The notes beneath the pieces are model-generated. The model ran no database searches. It saw only the letters and a list, made by a program, of their open reading frames with translations, and was not told the origin of the DNA. Shown piece after piece: positions 23,003 through 36,600 of a stretch of DNA of 64,000 nt (position 1 is the stretch's first letter; each line of letters begins with the position of its first letter). Both the position numbers and the translations under genes were made by a program. This DNA is from Iris pallida (taxonomy: Eukaryota > Streptophyta > Magnoliopsida > Asparagales > Iridaceae): NCBI GenBank assembly GCA_029216955.1, contig JANAVB010006997.1, positions 62,001-126,000 of the forward strand, read 5' to 3'.

Positions 23003-26000
23003 TGTCACGACCCGCTCCCGAATAATCGGACACGAGTCGGACACATCCAACCTACGTTGGAAGTCTCAACGTAGTAAGTTGTACCAAGCTAGAAAAACTA
23101 ACAAGTAAATATGAATTAGTACAAATCACAGTATCTATAAACGATCCCAGAAAGATTACCATAATCCACAAGTCCATATAACATAATGGTACCAGAGTCA
23201 ACAGGAATAAAATGCGCTATGAACTCTAAGAAAACAATATCTAGGAGTAAAGCTAAACAGTCTAAACCTGAAGCCTCTAGCTAAGTCATGTCTCTATCCT
23301 GCTCAGCTAAGATCCCGGGCTCTGGCCCATAAGATTGAACAATATCCTGCAAGTACACCTGCAACATATCCAGTCAGAAGCGGAGCAAAGTATAGTCTTA
23401 GGTAATGAACAAGAACATCATGCTATGAAAAATGTACAAGAGAACATGTAAAGCACAGGAAAGAACAAGAAAGTACATGAATGTAAAGTACAGGAAATAA
23501 AGTACAAGAATGTAAACCATGAACCTGAAGTACAAGACATGACATGTGCACAATGTTTGAAATACAACTAGCTTATGTGACCGGCTGGGGTAAGTACAGG
23601 AATAAGCACAGGAGCACAGGAATAAGGGTACGACTTAGGTCCCGCTTGCACGGTGCAAGGCCTAAGCTATCAACATAAATTTTTGATCTCTGGGTTTGGT
23701 CACATAGCTAGTGTATTTTCCCTCCCCGACCACAAGTAAGTACAAGAACATGAACGTACAAGATATTATGTCATGACGTATCACAAAAAAAGTACAAGAT
23801 ATGAATGTAAATGAACATGAACCATAGAATGTACTTGTCTTGCTCAGGGTGATCGGAAAAATGAAGTATATCTATAAGTCCTCCTGCTAGTAAGTACAAA
23901 TTGATCAAGTTCTAGATAACGACACTAGCTAATTAAAGTGAACTACCTAAATCATCTACTTACTAATCATGAGCTAAATAGCTTAGTCATTTAGTCACTA
24001 TTCTTTAATTTACTTAATAACTGCCCAACTAGTTTTTATTAAAACATTATAGTAAATACTAGTAGTTAGCAAAGTATCTTAAATAAGATCTTTAGCAGTA
24101 ATATAAGGATGCTTACAAAATGGCTTTGTAAGTGAGCTAAGCACTGATAGATTTACACTAATTGATAAAACTAAAGTTTAAATGAGACTTCATGGAAAAA
24201 TCACCATATAGATAATCTGGAGTGGAAAAGTGATTTGCTAAAGTATTTGTCAAAAGATGACCCACACAGATGGAAAACTATGGAAAAGCTTGCCAACACC
24301 CCAAGCTTAAGAGTATTTCCAAATGACCCTAAACCTATGAACCTGCCACACTTCTCACCATCAAAAGCTACAGAACTCAACACCATTTATAGATCATGTT
24401 GTCTCTTATTCAATATGACTGTACTACCTATTTTGAACTCAACAAGGAGCCACCAAGGAAACACACAAATAGCTGCTGTCATAAACAATAGAGACCACCC
24501 CAAATATTACCCACATGAAGTCTACCAAGTCATCTATATATCCTGACAATACGAATACAGTTATGAACACAATCACCCATAGTTTCCAAATAATATATAT
24601 ACAAAATATTAATTACAAAATATACAACTATATTGCATTAAAGTTTAGCAATTAAATGAAGCCAAAAGGGTCACACAACTCCTCTTTGCAAGAATAGCTA
24701 GATTCACCGAGACAACTGGTTCTTCCAGCCTTCCCTACATCTCATCCTGGACACGCAGGACACGTAGCCAGGTTCAAACACAACTCAGAGACATGAACAC
24801 TGTCGACTCCACCTGAACACACACATTCGAAAAATGAATGCAACCGGACACAAGTCAAGGGACACGAGCACCAACCCAAATATTAACTAGGTACCAGTAA
24901 AGATTGAACAAAATAGAGTAATAAAGCAGGAGTTTACCTGGAAGAAATCCAACCCAAAATTTGGAGACTCAATCCACAACGTCGGACACAGTCCTACGTA
25001 TCTGAATGCAGTCTGATTCATGAGTATCTCCACAAACAAACCAGAACGACAGAAAGGACGAAGTCTCAATTACTGGAGATCTTAAATCAAAGAATTTAAG
25101 GAATCAAGAATCAAAACAACAGAGGATCAATTTAAACCTACTATCAAATGACTCGATTCCAAATCGTACTACAGGATTGTCCACTCGATCTGTCGTCCAC
25201 ATTCTACCAAACGAAATGTCTCAACTACCGCCAAGAATCTCATAGATCGAATAATACAAGATTAATACTCACCGATCTACTCTTCCAGAGCGAAACAGAG
25301 TACACAGTCGATAAATCCAACTTCCAATCGAGCACCCGAGTTGATATTGACGAAACAAACACCCAGAATTCAAACGAGAACGAAACAACACGAAAACACA
25401 AATTTAGGAATCAAATGATTGGATTAAGAACTTACTAACAGTTGGAGTAGATAGATTCTTCGATAAAGAAATTTGACTCTGTCCAAGGGGTCCAGATCTG
25501 CACTCCCAAGCCAAGCGAAAATAGAGAGAAGATCAGAAACGAACGATTCTTCACAAGAAGTCGAGGCACTCACCGAGTCGAAGGCGCAGATAGGGGCGAT
25601 GATCCACGAATAAAATCGCCAGGGAGACGGAGATCCGTTGTCGAGGAAATCACCTTGCCGGAGACGTGGAAACGAACGTTGCCGAGAAGCTGATCAAGAA
25701 GCCGCCATCACCGCTGGAGAGGTCACGCGGTCGGAGAAGGGGTGGTGTGCCGCTCAGGTCGGGTGAGCGCCGCCTGAGAGGAGGTGCCTCGCCGTCGTTG
25801 TCGTCGTCTAGCCACCGTGAGGAGGTGACTCCACCGTCGGTTGTCGTGGAGGTCGGTTGAACGCCGGAGGAGAGTTATCCGTCACCGTCGATCATCGAAG
25901 TGGGCACCCACCACAGTTGCCTATGGCTATGGGAAAGATCCCTGCCATGGATTTCTCCAGAAACTAGGGTTAGGGTTAGGGAATTTGGGAAAATGATTTT

Positions 26001-26821
26001 GGGGGAGGAGAAGAGCTTCGGCTCTGAAGAGTTGATGAGTGAAGCAAAAATAAGCTTCCTCTCTCCTCCTGGAGTTTTACACTGTGTTTGGGAACATTTG
26101 GGGGGAGGGGAAGGAAAATGGAGGGGAAGGAAAATGGAGGAAAGTTAATTTTTCCTTCCTTTGTTTGGATGGACAAAAAGTAGGGAAAGGAAAAGTTTAA
26201 AAACAATTTTTTATTTGTTTATGGATATAGGTATAATTACTATTTCCTCCTTGGTATTCTCAAATGATAATTTAATTTTAACTTTTTGAGGGGTGGTGGG
26301 GTAAATTCACTCAAATTCCTCTCATCTCTCTCCATTTTCCTCCCACATTTGGGAGAAAAATTTTTTGGTGGGACCCACCTACTTTTTCCTCTCAAATTTT
26401 CCTCCCCCATGTTCTCTCCCCCTTTCCAAACACCATCATTTAAAATTTTCCTCTCACTTTCCCCTCAACTTTTTCCTTCCTCCCATTTTCTACCCTTTCC
26501 AAACAGTACCTTATTGGAAGAGAAAAGTAGGTGTTTTTGTAAATAGCATTTATCCATTATGTATTTACAAATCACCCCCAAGTTTGTTATAGAATTGGTT
26601 AGAGGGGTTGTTAGAAATCTTGGAGAACATTCCAAGTTAATTGCTAGAACCTCCTCTTCAAATCCTGAATAATTAAATAATAATATTCATAAAAATTTAT
26701 AAAGAGACTATTTATTAACCAAGAAATTATTACTCTACCAATTATTGAAAATAACATCTCTAAAATTCTAAAATACTAGTAAATTATCAAAAATTTAAAA
26801 TATCGGAAAAGAGGGGTTACA
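23003..26821 (-). repeat. 5' LTR (3,819 bp) of the gag-only element, with MITE
   Basis: Pairs with 13,621-17,020. It is longer only because of a 431-bp MITE and its 3-bp duplication; without these it is 3,385 bp against 3,400. The interior-side boundary at 23,002 is followed on the minus strand by the leader GTGGCCCATGCAGGTC. No standard initiator-methionine primer site is present at this junction. Confidence 0.93.
26080..26510. mobile_element. PIF/Harbinger-type (Tourist-like) MITE
   Basis: 431-bp insertion absent from the partner LTR (compare 16,700-16,715). Flanking duplication TTA (26,077-26,079; 26,511-26,513). Termini CACTGTGTTTGG and, reversed, GGTACTGTTTGG are imperfect inverted repeats; the interior is rich in GGGGAAGGAAAATGG-like and CTTTCC-like words in opposite orientation. 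A 3-bp TTA target and a TGTTTGG terminus are hallmarks of this superfamily. Non-coding. Confidence 0.85.
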
Positions 26822-26826
26822 GTATC

Positions 26827-28341
26827 AGTAAGATATGATGGCTTGGGAGTTAGATAATATTTAGTCTCTGTCAGTTAGTGCTCAGTCCCATAATTTTATT
26901 CATTCATATTTGATGTGTATCAGTCTATAATATTCAACCTACATTCAATATATCAGTCTTAATCATGAGTAAGTGACAACTGGGGTATGAATGTAGGTAA
27001 GGACCCTAATATTCTTTATTTCAGTCCTCTGTTGGGGCCATTGGTGTTGAGTACACAGTAGATTAGTCGAGGGTGAACAGGAACATGTGTAGGAAGAAGC
27101 TCAGGTAGCAGCAACATTAGCTATTTGATACAGGGGAAGGTTAGGGGTCTGTGCAAGCTATAGGCCTTGTATAGGTTGACAATTGATGGTGTACAATAAG
27201 ATTTGGGCAGTAGTAGTAGCCATTGCAGCAGTAGCAGCCTTGGTGAGGGTTGTTGCCTTGCCAAACCACACAGGAATAAAGCCAGAAAAGGGAAGAGGGG
27301 AAAATGAACCAATAACAATAACAGTGGTAGGAATAGGCAATGTTGGATATACATTAGTGAAGTAGAGTAGATAGGCTCAGATTTGTATAGGAATTCTGTG
27401 GTGTATCTATGTGTTAGGGTGAGGTTTAGGATAGAAGCTTATATGTGAATATGGGCCATGTGTGAGAAGGGGATGAGTGTAACAGTTGGGAGGATCTATA
27501 AGAGAGGATTAATTGTGTTCTCAGTCAATGATAAGGGTGTTTATGTAAAGGCCTATTGGTAACAACCCTTGTTTAGGATTTGTATACATTGTATAATCCT
27601 CCATTTTTGTATCTGTCATTTCAGTTTCCTGCTTATGTATTAGATCATAACCCATACTAGTCTTTTATTTCTCTTGTTTAGTCAACTCATATCCTGTTAA
27701 CCTAATGTCTTTAAGTATCAGTTACTATATAAGTTCCCCTTTTTTTTTAACTTTACAAGTTTTGGACATAATGTTCAGTCCTCTTGTGGCGTTGGTTCAG
27801 TGATGATTATTCAGTTCCCTTGTATTACTCAGTCCCAGGTCTTTAAAGTAGCCCCATGTTTCCTTTTAAATTTCAGTCCTCCATGACACTAGTACCAGTC
27901 ATGATTCATCCCTATGTGCACTTTATATCAGTATGAAGGAATGTTTCCAGTTCCTTATTATTCTGTATCAGTCATTAGTTATATGTAAGAGTTGTACCAA
28001 TTATATTATCATTAGATTAGTTCATCCCCTATATGGTCTCAATTAGGACTTTGATACAGTCCCTATTCAATAATTATACCAATTAGAGTATAGTTTAGTC
28101 CCTTGTTTAGACGTTGCATTCAGTCTTCACTTTGGTCCAGTCTCCTAATTAAATGATCAGTCCTACTTGCCAATTGTACAGTCCCCTTTGAAATATAGTT
28201 TCAGTCCCTGTATGTATATGAGTTCAGAGCACATGTATCCTTTGTGCAGTCTCAGTTGGGTTAGTTACTGCCTTGCTTTTCCTCTTCCCATCTTGCATTA
28301 GTGTGGGTTGTAGTACTGGTCATTAGGATTTAGGTATTAGC
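26827..28341 (+). mobile_element. Middle part of the old host element
   Basis: Continuation of 11,585-13,620 after the GTATC duplication. Rich in CAGTCC on the plus strand. The segment about 27,020-27,570 differs: C-poor, purine-rich on the plus strand, with an unrecognised 60-codon open stretch at 27,183-27,365. Ends with TTAGC (28,337-28,341), the left target duplication of the next element. Confidence 0.45.
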
Positions 28342-31300
28342 TGTAAACCCCCTAAATTATCAATATGATTTTTAAAAAAAATTATTTATTTTCATTGGCT
28401 TTATTGTCGGTATTTTACGTCGAGTACAAACATGTAGGTACGAAGTATATTTTTATACAAAGGTTTTATAGTATCAAATTTTTCATATAGAAAGTAAGTA
28501 TATTTTTTAAATTATATAAGGTAAATATTTTTCCTTGTTTAAGCACAAATATATATCTGATCGTATTTTTTCAAAACCTTGATTATTTTAAAAGTCTATT
28601 TTATTAATCTAAGTATAAGTAGTTGTTTAGAAGAATATGTGCCATGTAAAATATTATTTGCATGCGAGTACGTGAAATTTATTTCACGTATATATAATTT
28701 GAATTTTCAAAATTATTTAATTATTTTATCTTAATTTATTAACAGGTATTTTTGAATTTATTTCATATTAATGTTTAAATATTTATTGTGAATTTTTGAA
28801 AATAAATTATTATTGTAATTTATGAAAAGATATTTTGATGTAATTGTGGTAATTTAAATTGTTATTAGATTTTATTGATTTGAATTAAATAGTTAATTTA
28901 AAAATGAAATTTATCTATAATTAATTTGCATTGGATTATCTAAATTTAGATTGGATTTGGATATGGATTTGATTGAAGTGGTTTAAAATTTGAATTAGAT
29001 TAAATATGTGTAATATCAAAAAGGGTTTATATCTTTCCTACTCCTCATCTAACTAGTAGTGCCTATCTCCTATATAAGGAGAGGTTCCATGTTTTCTTTT
29101 CCCATAAATCTCACCAATCCTACATTCTCTATAACCGAAACCCGTGCATCGGGTCTGTGTCCCCCTTCCCATCCACTAATTATTTTTACATATACAATAT
29201 ATTTGTTCCATCCGACAATCCCGGACTAATCAATCCTTTCTCTGTCGTGTCGGACAGCCCCCGACACGACGATATGAAACCTAAATCTAACCCTACACCT
29301 AGCTGATGCCGGTCTCCCGACATCGCCACCACCACGTTTCCATCCCGATCTCCTGCCGCCCGTCCTCGCCATCGAAAACCCGCAACAAATCCGCTGCAAC
29401 TATCTCCGACCACCCTGCCAAACTGACACCGCCACCCAATCTTCACTAGAACCCCTTTTCTCGACCACGGCCACCCGTCGATCCCGACACAGCCAACACC
29501 GCGGCCCCTCCTCGACTTTCTCGCTGCCACCAGCACCCCCACCACGGCAGCCACCTCCTCCCATCGCCGGAACCACAGCGGTCTCCTTCCACCTCAACCC
29601 CTGACCATCATTCTCATAGTTGGCCTCACCGTTGCTGCTCTCACCAAAAATAAACACCTCCACCACTCACCTTCCGTGGCCACCGGCCGGATCCGAGTGT
29701 CGGCGAGCCGTCTACTCCTCCCAACCATCGTATCGGAGGTGTACGTCGCTCGCCATTCTTCCTCCGACGAGCACCCGGTGAGCCATCCCAGGCCGTTCTA
29801 TCCTCCGTGACCCTAGGGACGCGCCGCCATCGAGCTTTTGCCCTCTCTCTGTCTGCTCCCCTCTCCCTCTCAGCTTCCTCTCGTTCCCTCTTACCGCTCT
29901 CCTCTCTCTCTTTCCCAAGTTGTGGTTCCTTTCGTCTTCATTAAGGCTCCACTGGTCAGTAAAGAGAACAATTGTTCTCATTGTGGGAGAGAATATGACA
30001 GCTATGGTTCTGTATTGCTTTATTTTTACTTTTTGTTTGTTTGTTTTAGTTTCATTGTTTCTTTTTCTTTCTATTATATTTTTGCTGACACTATATATAT
30101 TGTCTCATTTGCATCATTTAAATTAAAATTGTATATATACAATATATACTAAGTATTAGAATTATTACTATTATTATTCTATATATGTATTTTTTTCTTT
30201 CTTTTTGTACTAATAATATTTCAGTATGTAAATTTTTTTTAGTATATATGTAATATATTATATTTTATTAGGGTACACTGTATATATAAATAATTGTATA
30301 ATAATGAGTATTAATATGTATTGTTTAATATCATTAGTTTCAATAATATTATTATGGTTATTGAGAAAATTTATGCGTAGGATAAAAACATAGAATATAC
30401 ATGACTAAAATAGTATATGGTATTCTAAAAATGGTTTCCTACTTTAAAATATTATTTCCAAATTAAATTATAGTTTTGACCAAACATAGTTTTTTTTTTC
30501 TAAATTTTTGATTATTTTATATTTAATCAATAAAAGTTTTGGCCTAAAAACTTTATTTTAACAAATTTAGGGTTCTGGCCTAAAAACTATTTTTGGTCCT
30601 CAAGTATGTAAGTATATAAAATATTTTGGTAACAAAATACAGTTTTTAAGTAATATAAAAAAATTTATTTATTCAGTTCCCTTTGACATTCCTCCTATCC
30701 ATGACTTATTCTATTTTTTCTATTTTTTTGCCAAATCTGTACTTCCTCCAAAACGACCCTAACTAATCTAACCGTTCTGGACCCGATAGAACTGTTTGTG
30801 CCACTATCAGAGACCGTCTTGCTTAGTTGTAACATCGAAGTCATATTCTGCACCATCAGGATCATCGCATCATACCAGGACAATTACCAGGCAAGATACC
30901 TTATCATTTGCTGTTTATTTATTGTAGCTCATATTTCATGCATTTACTTATTATTTACTTTCTGTAAAATAAACCGTGATACATGGTATAATTAGATAGA
31001 ATCTTACTGTCCAGTTCTATTTTCTGCTATATACTATTTTCAAACACATAGACTTAGATTTAAGGGACCATCCTTTGTGTGTTGCATTCATAGACCTTGA
31101 CACATTTGTACCACGTTGTTGTGAGTCACATATAGAACTCGGACATGCGTGACTGGCTGGCCACCAGTACGTATAAGCCGTGCGATAGGATTAACCGCTA
31201 ATAGAGGTTGCATGCTTAGTTTGACTTAGCGATTAATAGAGGTTATATGTATTGCGGAGGCAACATATATACATGGGACGGGGAGGACATTTTCTTAGCG

Positions 31301-32270
31301 TATGGGCTACTATACACTTTACCTTTTGTAACCCATGAGCTCCGCCGGAGACGCGGGTGAGATGACCCATGATTACTGACGGCCACTGATGTTCTACGGA
31401 ACGTTATGCTCTTATTAATTGGGCCTCTGGTGCCCCAAGGGGGGACCATATCGATACCATTTTAGTCAGGGCCAATGCGTTGGAGGGTGTTCTTAAAACT
31501 GCATTCACTTAGATTGGTTATGCACCCTTATCCGTTAGGTATGAGTACTCTTGGTTTGGGTACTTGTATCTGACCGTGGCTTGGAACAGTAACTTGTCGC
31601 GGACTAGTTTGCCATATCTTGTCATTGTTTGGTTGTAGGTGTGTCTTACTACTCCGATGAGAAGGTACTGAACCATGTTGTGGTCCGGATACCATATTGG
31701 ATTCATGACTTGGAAAGATACTTATCGTGGGATAGTGTGACATCTCATGTCCTTGTTTGGTTGGGGGGATGGTACGCTAATTCAATGGTGTGTATTGGAC
31801 CATGTTATAATCCAATTGACTTATTTATTGAGCAGTTTATATTCAGGTTTATGGCATGATATTATGTATCTTGTTATGTCCATCCGAAGACCTGGTTATC
31901 TCTCCAGGTGTGTGCTCTTATCCTTCGCAGGTGTTCTAGCCATGGCCGTGATCATCTCTATTTCTTCGAGGATGATTGCATTTGGATCGTCTTCGCTTCG
32001 CTCGCCAAACTCTTTCTTTTATTATGTACTTCTTTTCATAGTTGGTAGTGGATATGTCTCCGTCCAACATCTTGAACAAAGACAATTCATAGTGATTATA
32101 TGATATCTTTATTCTTTTATTTTGTGGATGAGATTAGTTAGTCTTAGTTTTACTGCATTTACAGCTTATGTATACATACGAGGATTACATATATTGGAGC
32201 ATATTTCGTATGTATACAGCTGGCATGTCTACGTTCCTAGTCCTACATATTTTGGGACTAGGGCGTTACA
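28342..32270 (+). repeat. 5' LTR of the LARD-like element
   Basis: Contains TATATAAGG at about 29,072-29,080, a likely TATA box, then a GC-rich leader (29,180-29,850) and AT-rich 3' part. Long open stretches on the minus strand in the leader (29,186-29,666) mirror the same places in the 3' LTR and are not genes. Confidence 0.92.
29070..29082 (+). promoter_or_regulatory. LTR TATA box candidate
   Basis: CTATATAAGGAG lies between the AT-rich U3-like part and the GC-rich leader; the same word occurs in the partner LTR at about 34,352. Confidence 0.5.
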
Positions 32271-33621
32271 TATTTTTGTGGTGGCCCATGCAGGTCAAGA
32301 TAAATTATTTGGTTACTTTACCGTGCCAAGCAAGCCTGCGTATAGGATTAGAGTTTAGGATCTCATCCACATATTTTTGACCCCTTCCTCAATTCCATTT
32401 TCGAACTTCGCTTGAATCTTTGATTTACATCTTGCTTGATTCCATCTACCGTAAATTCTTATCCTTCGTTCGTGCTTGATAGGGGTTAAGAAGATACCCA
32501 TACTTGATAGATATATTCCATAGACCCATCATACCACTAGTTTAACTCTTGTATGTTGGGTAGATACCTCACGACCTAACAACCCCTGTGCCCTGGTGAT
32601 ATTAATAAGTTTACCTAAATACTAAAATTTAGAGGACCCTAACTCATCTAGCCAACCAAGCCATAGACAAGGAAATACTATGACGACTACATAGGCCCAA
32701 ACTTCATGCAAGACTTAAATTTTAAGAATCTTGGACTATTTAATTTCTTTCATCATTATCCCCTATTTATATTTTGACTATCTTATGCTGCTAATTTAGC
32801 CTATGTTTTGCAAGTTTATTTCTTTATCGAGCTTGATCATGACATGTTTTATTGGGTGCGTACCCACTAACATATTGTCTAATCAGAACCGGTGCATGAT
32901 GGTCTGATCAACCTAGCGCACTTTGGTTCGCTTTTTCATATATCGTTCTACGTGGATGGAGACATAGTTAAACTTGGCCTCTACAATCTCATCCGCCTTG
33001 GCAATTCTATTTTGAAATTATTCAGTCGCCTTTGAAACACTTATTCGTGTTCGATAATATCTTCTTCGAACTCTTTATCGTTTCTGTCTTTCATCTATTT
33101 TAGAAAGACGAACACTCGTACTTGATAGATAGACACGAAGCTTTCTCCTATGCCCATGATATTTGTAAATACACGGGCATAGCTAGCCATCAACCAAGCC
33201 ATGTGATTACGGCCTTGCCTCGAGATACTCATCATTTTTCTTCAACCCTAGATTCATTATCGCGACCTTCTAATCATTCTTGAAATTTCAGAAGGATTCA
33301 GATCATTTCCTTAACCATATCCTAAACCTAGACGACTATATTCTCTCAAGGAACCATATCTTCCAAGTCCCTAAATTATTCTCTTCATTCGTGTTATCAT
33401 GATTTTATTGCCTTAACTAGCAACCCTCTTTCAATTCCATATCCATGATTTATTTTTGTAGAAAATGAAATCACGATTTTCTAATACATGTTTGTGTTAA
33501 ACGTCATTTCCATGCCTCGCCCAATGATTGATCGTGTTTCCTTATCGATATACCCTTGTACCTTCTCAACCTCTTAATTATTCTTAATTTTGAGGACGAA
33601 ATTCTTGTAAGTTGGGTAGGA
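32271..33621 (+). other. Short non-coding interior of the LARD-like element
   Basis: Begins with TATTTTTGTGGTGGCCCATG just after the LTR and ends with GAGGACGAAATTCTTG. No coding similarity. Phrases such as TACTTGATAGATA and the AGCCA.CAACCAAGCCAT stretch occur twice (about 32,495 and 33,119; 32,650 and 33,183), hinting at an old internal duplication. Confidence 0.7.
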
Positions 33622-36600
33622 TGTAAACCCCCTAAATTATCACTATGATTTTAAATTTTTTTAATTTATTTTGATTGGCTTTATTGTCGGTATTTTACGT
33701 CGAGTACAGACACGTAGGTACGAAGTATAATTTTATACAAAGGTTTTATAGTATCAAAATTTTCATATAGAAAATAAGTATATTTTTTAAATTATATAAG
33801 GTAAATATTTTTCCTTGTTTAAGCACGAATATATATCATATCGTATTTTGTCAAAACTTTGATTATTTTAAAAGTCTATTTTTATTAATCTAAGTATAAC
33901 TAGTTGTTTAGAAGAATATGTGCCATGTAAAATATTATTTACATGCGAGTACGTGAAATTTATTTTACGTATATATAATTTGAATTTTCAAAATTATTTA
34001 AGTATTTTATCTCAATTTACTAAAAAGGTATTTTTGAATTTATTTCATATTAATGTTTAAATATTTATTGTGAATTTTCGAAAATAAATAACTATTGTAA
34101 TTCATGAAAAGATATTTTGATGTAATTGTCGTATTTAAATTGTTATTAGATTTTATTCATTTGAACTAAATAGTTAATTTAATAATAAAATTTATCTATA
34201 ATTAATTTGCATTGGATTATCTAAATTTATATTGGATTTGGATATGGATTTGATTGAAGTGGTTTAAAATTTGAATTAGATTAAATATGTGAAATATCAA
34301 AAAGGGTTTAAATCTTTCCTACTCCTCATCTAACTAGGAGTGCCTATCTCCTATATAAGGAGAGGCTCCATGTTTTCTTTTCCCATAAATCTCACCAATC
34401 CCATATTCTCCATAACCAAAACCCGTGCATCGTGTCTGTGTCCCCCTTCCCATACACTATTTATTTTTACATATACAATATATATGTTCCATCCGACAAT
34501 CCCGGACTACTCAATCCCTTCTCTGTCGTATCGAACAGCCCCCGACACGACGATATGAAACCTAAATCTAACCCTACACCTAGCTGATGCCAGCCTCCTA
34601 ACATCGCCACCACCACGATTCCATCCCGATCTCCTGTCGCCCGTCCTTGCCATTGATAACCCGCAACAAATTTGCTGCAACCATCTCCGACCACCCTGCC
34701 AAACTGACACCGCCACCCAATCTTCACCAGAACCCCTTTTTCCGACCACGGCCACCCGTCGATCCCGACACAGCCAACACCACGGTCCCTTTTCGACTTT
34801 CCCGCTGCTACCACCACCACCACGGCAGCCACCTCTTTCCATCGCCGGAACCCAGCGGTCTCCCTCCACCTCAACTCCTGACCATCCTTCTCACAGCCGG
34901 CCTCACTATTGCCGCTCTCACAAAAAACAAACACCTCCACCACTCACCTTTCGTGGCCACCGGCCGGATCCGAGTGTCGGTGAGCCGCCTGCTCCTCCCA
35001 ACCGTCGTATCGGAGGTGTCCGTTGCTTATCATTCTTCCTCCGACGAGCACGCCGTGAGCCGCCCCAGCCCGCTCTGTCCTCCGTGACCCTAGGGACGCG
35101 CCGCCACCAAGCTTTCGCCCTCTTTCCGTCCGCTCCCCTCTCCCTCACAGCTTCCTCTCGTTTCCTTTCACCGCTCTCCCCTCTCTCTTTCCCAAGTTGT
35201 GGTTCCTTTCTTCTTCATTAAGGCTCCACTGATCAGTAAAGAAAATAATTGTTCTCAATTCATTCCCCTTTTCTTTGTGGGAGAGAATATGACAGCTATG
35301 GTTCTGTGTTGCTTTATTTTTACTTTTTGTTTGTTTGTTTTTGTTTCATTGTTTCTTTTTCTTTCTATTATATTTTTGCTGATACTATATATATTTTGTC
35401 TCATTTGCAATATTTAAATTAAACTTTTATATATACAATATATACTAAGTATTAGAATTATTACTATTATTATTCTATATATGTATTTTTTTTCTTTCTT
35501 TTTGTACTAATAATATATCAGTATGTAAAAAAATTTTAGTATATATGTAATATATTATATTTTATTGGGGTACACTGTATATATAAATAATTGTATAATA
35601 ATGAGTATTAATATTTTATTGTTTAATATCATTAGTTTCAATAATATTATTAGGGATAATTTAGCAAATGCCCCCATTCTAAATGTTGAAATTAGCATAT
35701 ACCCCCACTATTTTATTTATCTAACAAATACCCCCATTTTTGATATAAAATAATAAAAATTTAAGATATACCCCCACTCTTTTACATAGGAGTGGGGGTA
35801 TTTGCTAAATAAAATAAATAGTGGGGGTATATGCTAGTTTTAACATTTGGAATGGGGGTATTTGTTAAATTATCCCATATTATTATGGTTGTTAAGAAAA
35901 TTTATGCGTAGGATAAAAACATAGAATATACATGACTAAAATAGTATATGGTATTCTAAAAATGGTTTCCTACTTTAAAATATTATTTCCAAATTAAATT
36001 ATAGTTTTGACCAAAAATATTTTTTTCTAAATTTTTGATTATTTTATATTTAGTCAATAAAAGTAGTCATCTACTAAAAACTTTATTTTGACAAATTTAG
36101 GATTTTGGCCTAAAACTATTTTTGGTCCTTAAGTATGTAAGTATATAAAATATTTTGGTAACAAAATATAGTTTTTAAGTAATATAAATTTTTATTTATT
36201 TATCCAGTTCCCTTTGACATTCCTCATGTCCATGACTAATTCTATTTTTTTCTATTTTCTCGCCAAATCTGTACTTCCTCCAAAATGACCTTAACTAATC
36301 TCACCGTTCTGGACCCGATAGAACTGTCAGTGCCACCATCAGACCGTCTTGCTTAGTTGTAACGTCGAAGTCATATTCTGCACCATCAGGATCATCGCAT
36401 CACACCAGGACAACTACCAGGCAAGATACCTTGCCATTTGCTGTTTATTTATTGTAGCTCATATTTCATGCATTTACTTATTATTTACTTTCTGTAAAAT
36501 AAACTGTGATACGTGGCATAATTAGATAGAATCTTATTGTCCAGTTCTATTTCCTGTTATGTACTATTTTCAAACATATTGGACATAGATTTAAGGGACC

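Larger units (their letters stand above)
13621..26821 (-). mobile_element. 13.2-kb non-autonomous gypsy-type LTR element with gag only
   Basis: Complete element on the minus strand. Terminal direct repeats run TGTCACGACC...GGGGTTACA on the plus strand, flanked by the perfect 5-bp duplication GTATC (13,616-13,620 and 26,822-26,826). 3' LTR is 13,621-17,020, interior 17,021-23,002, 5' LTR 23,003-26,821. The interior holds a broken gag with three CCHC knuckles, a solo LTR and a 19-bp array, but no protease, reverse transcriptase or integrase. Without the solo LTR the interior is about 3.35 kb. This matches the idea of large retrotransposon derivatives or gag-only terminal-repeat elements that need pol in trans. 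Confidence 0.93.

Noticed and set aside
27183..27365. Possible small membrane protein of 60 codons
   Set aside because: No family recognised, no conservation evidence, and surrounded by decayed repeat DNA.
29186..29981. Long GC-rich open stretches on the minus strand (also 34,467-35,148)
   Set aside because: They occur in both LTRs of one element, in the antisense of the leader, and show only low-complexity Gly/Val/Arg sequence.
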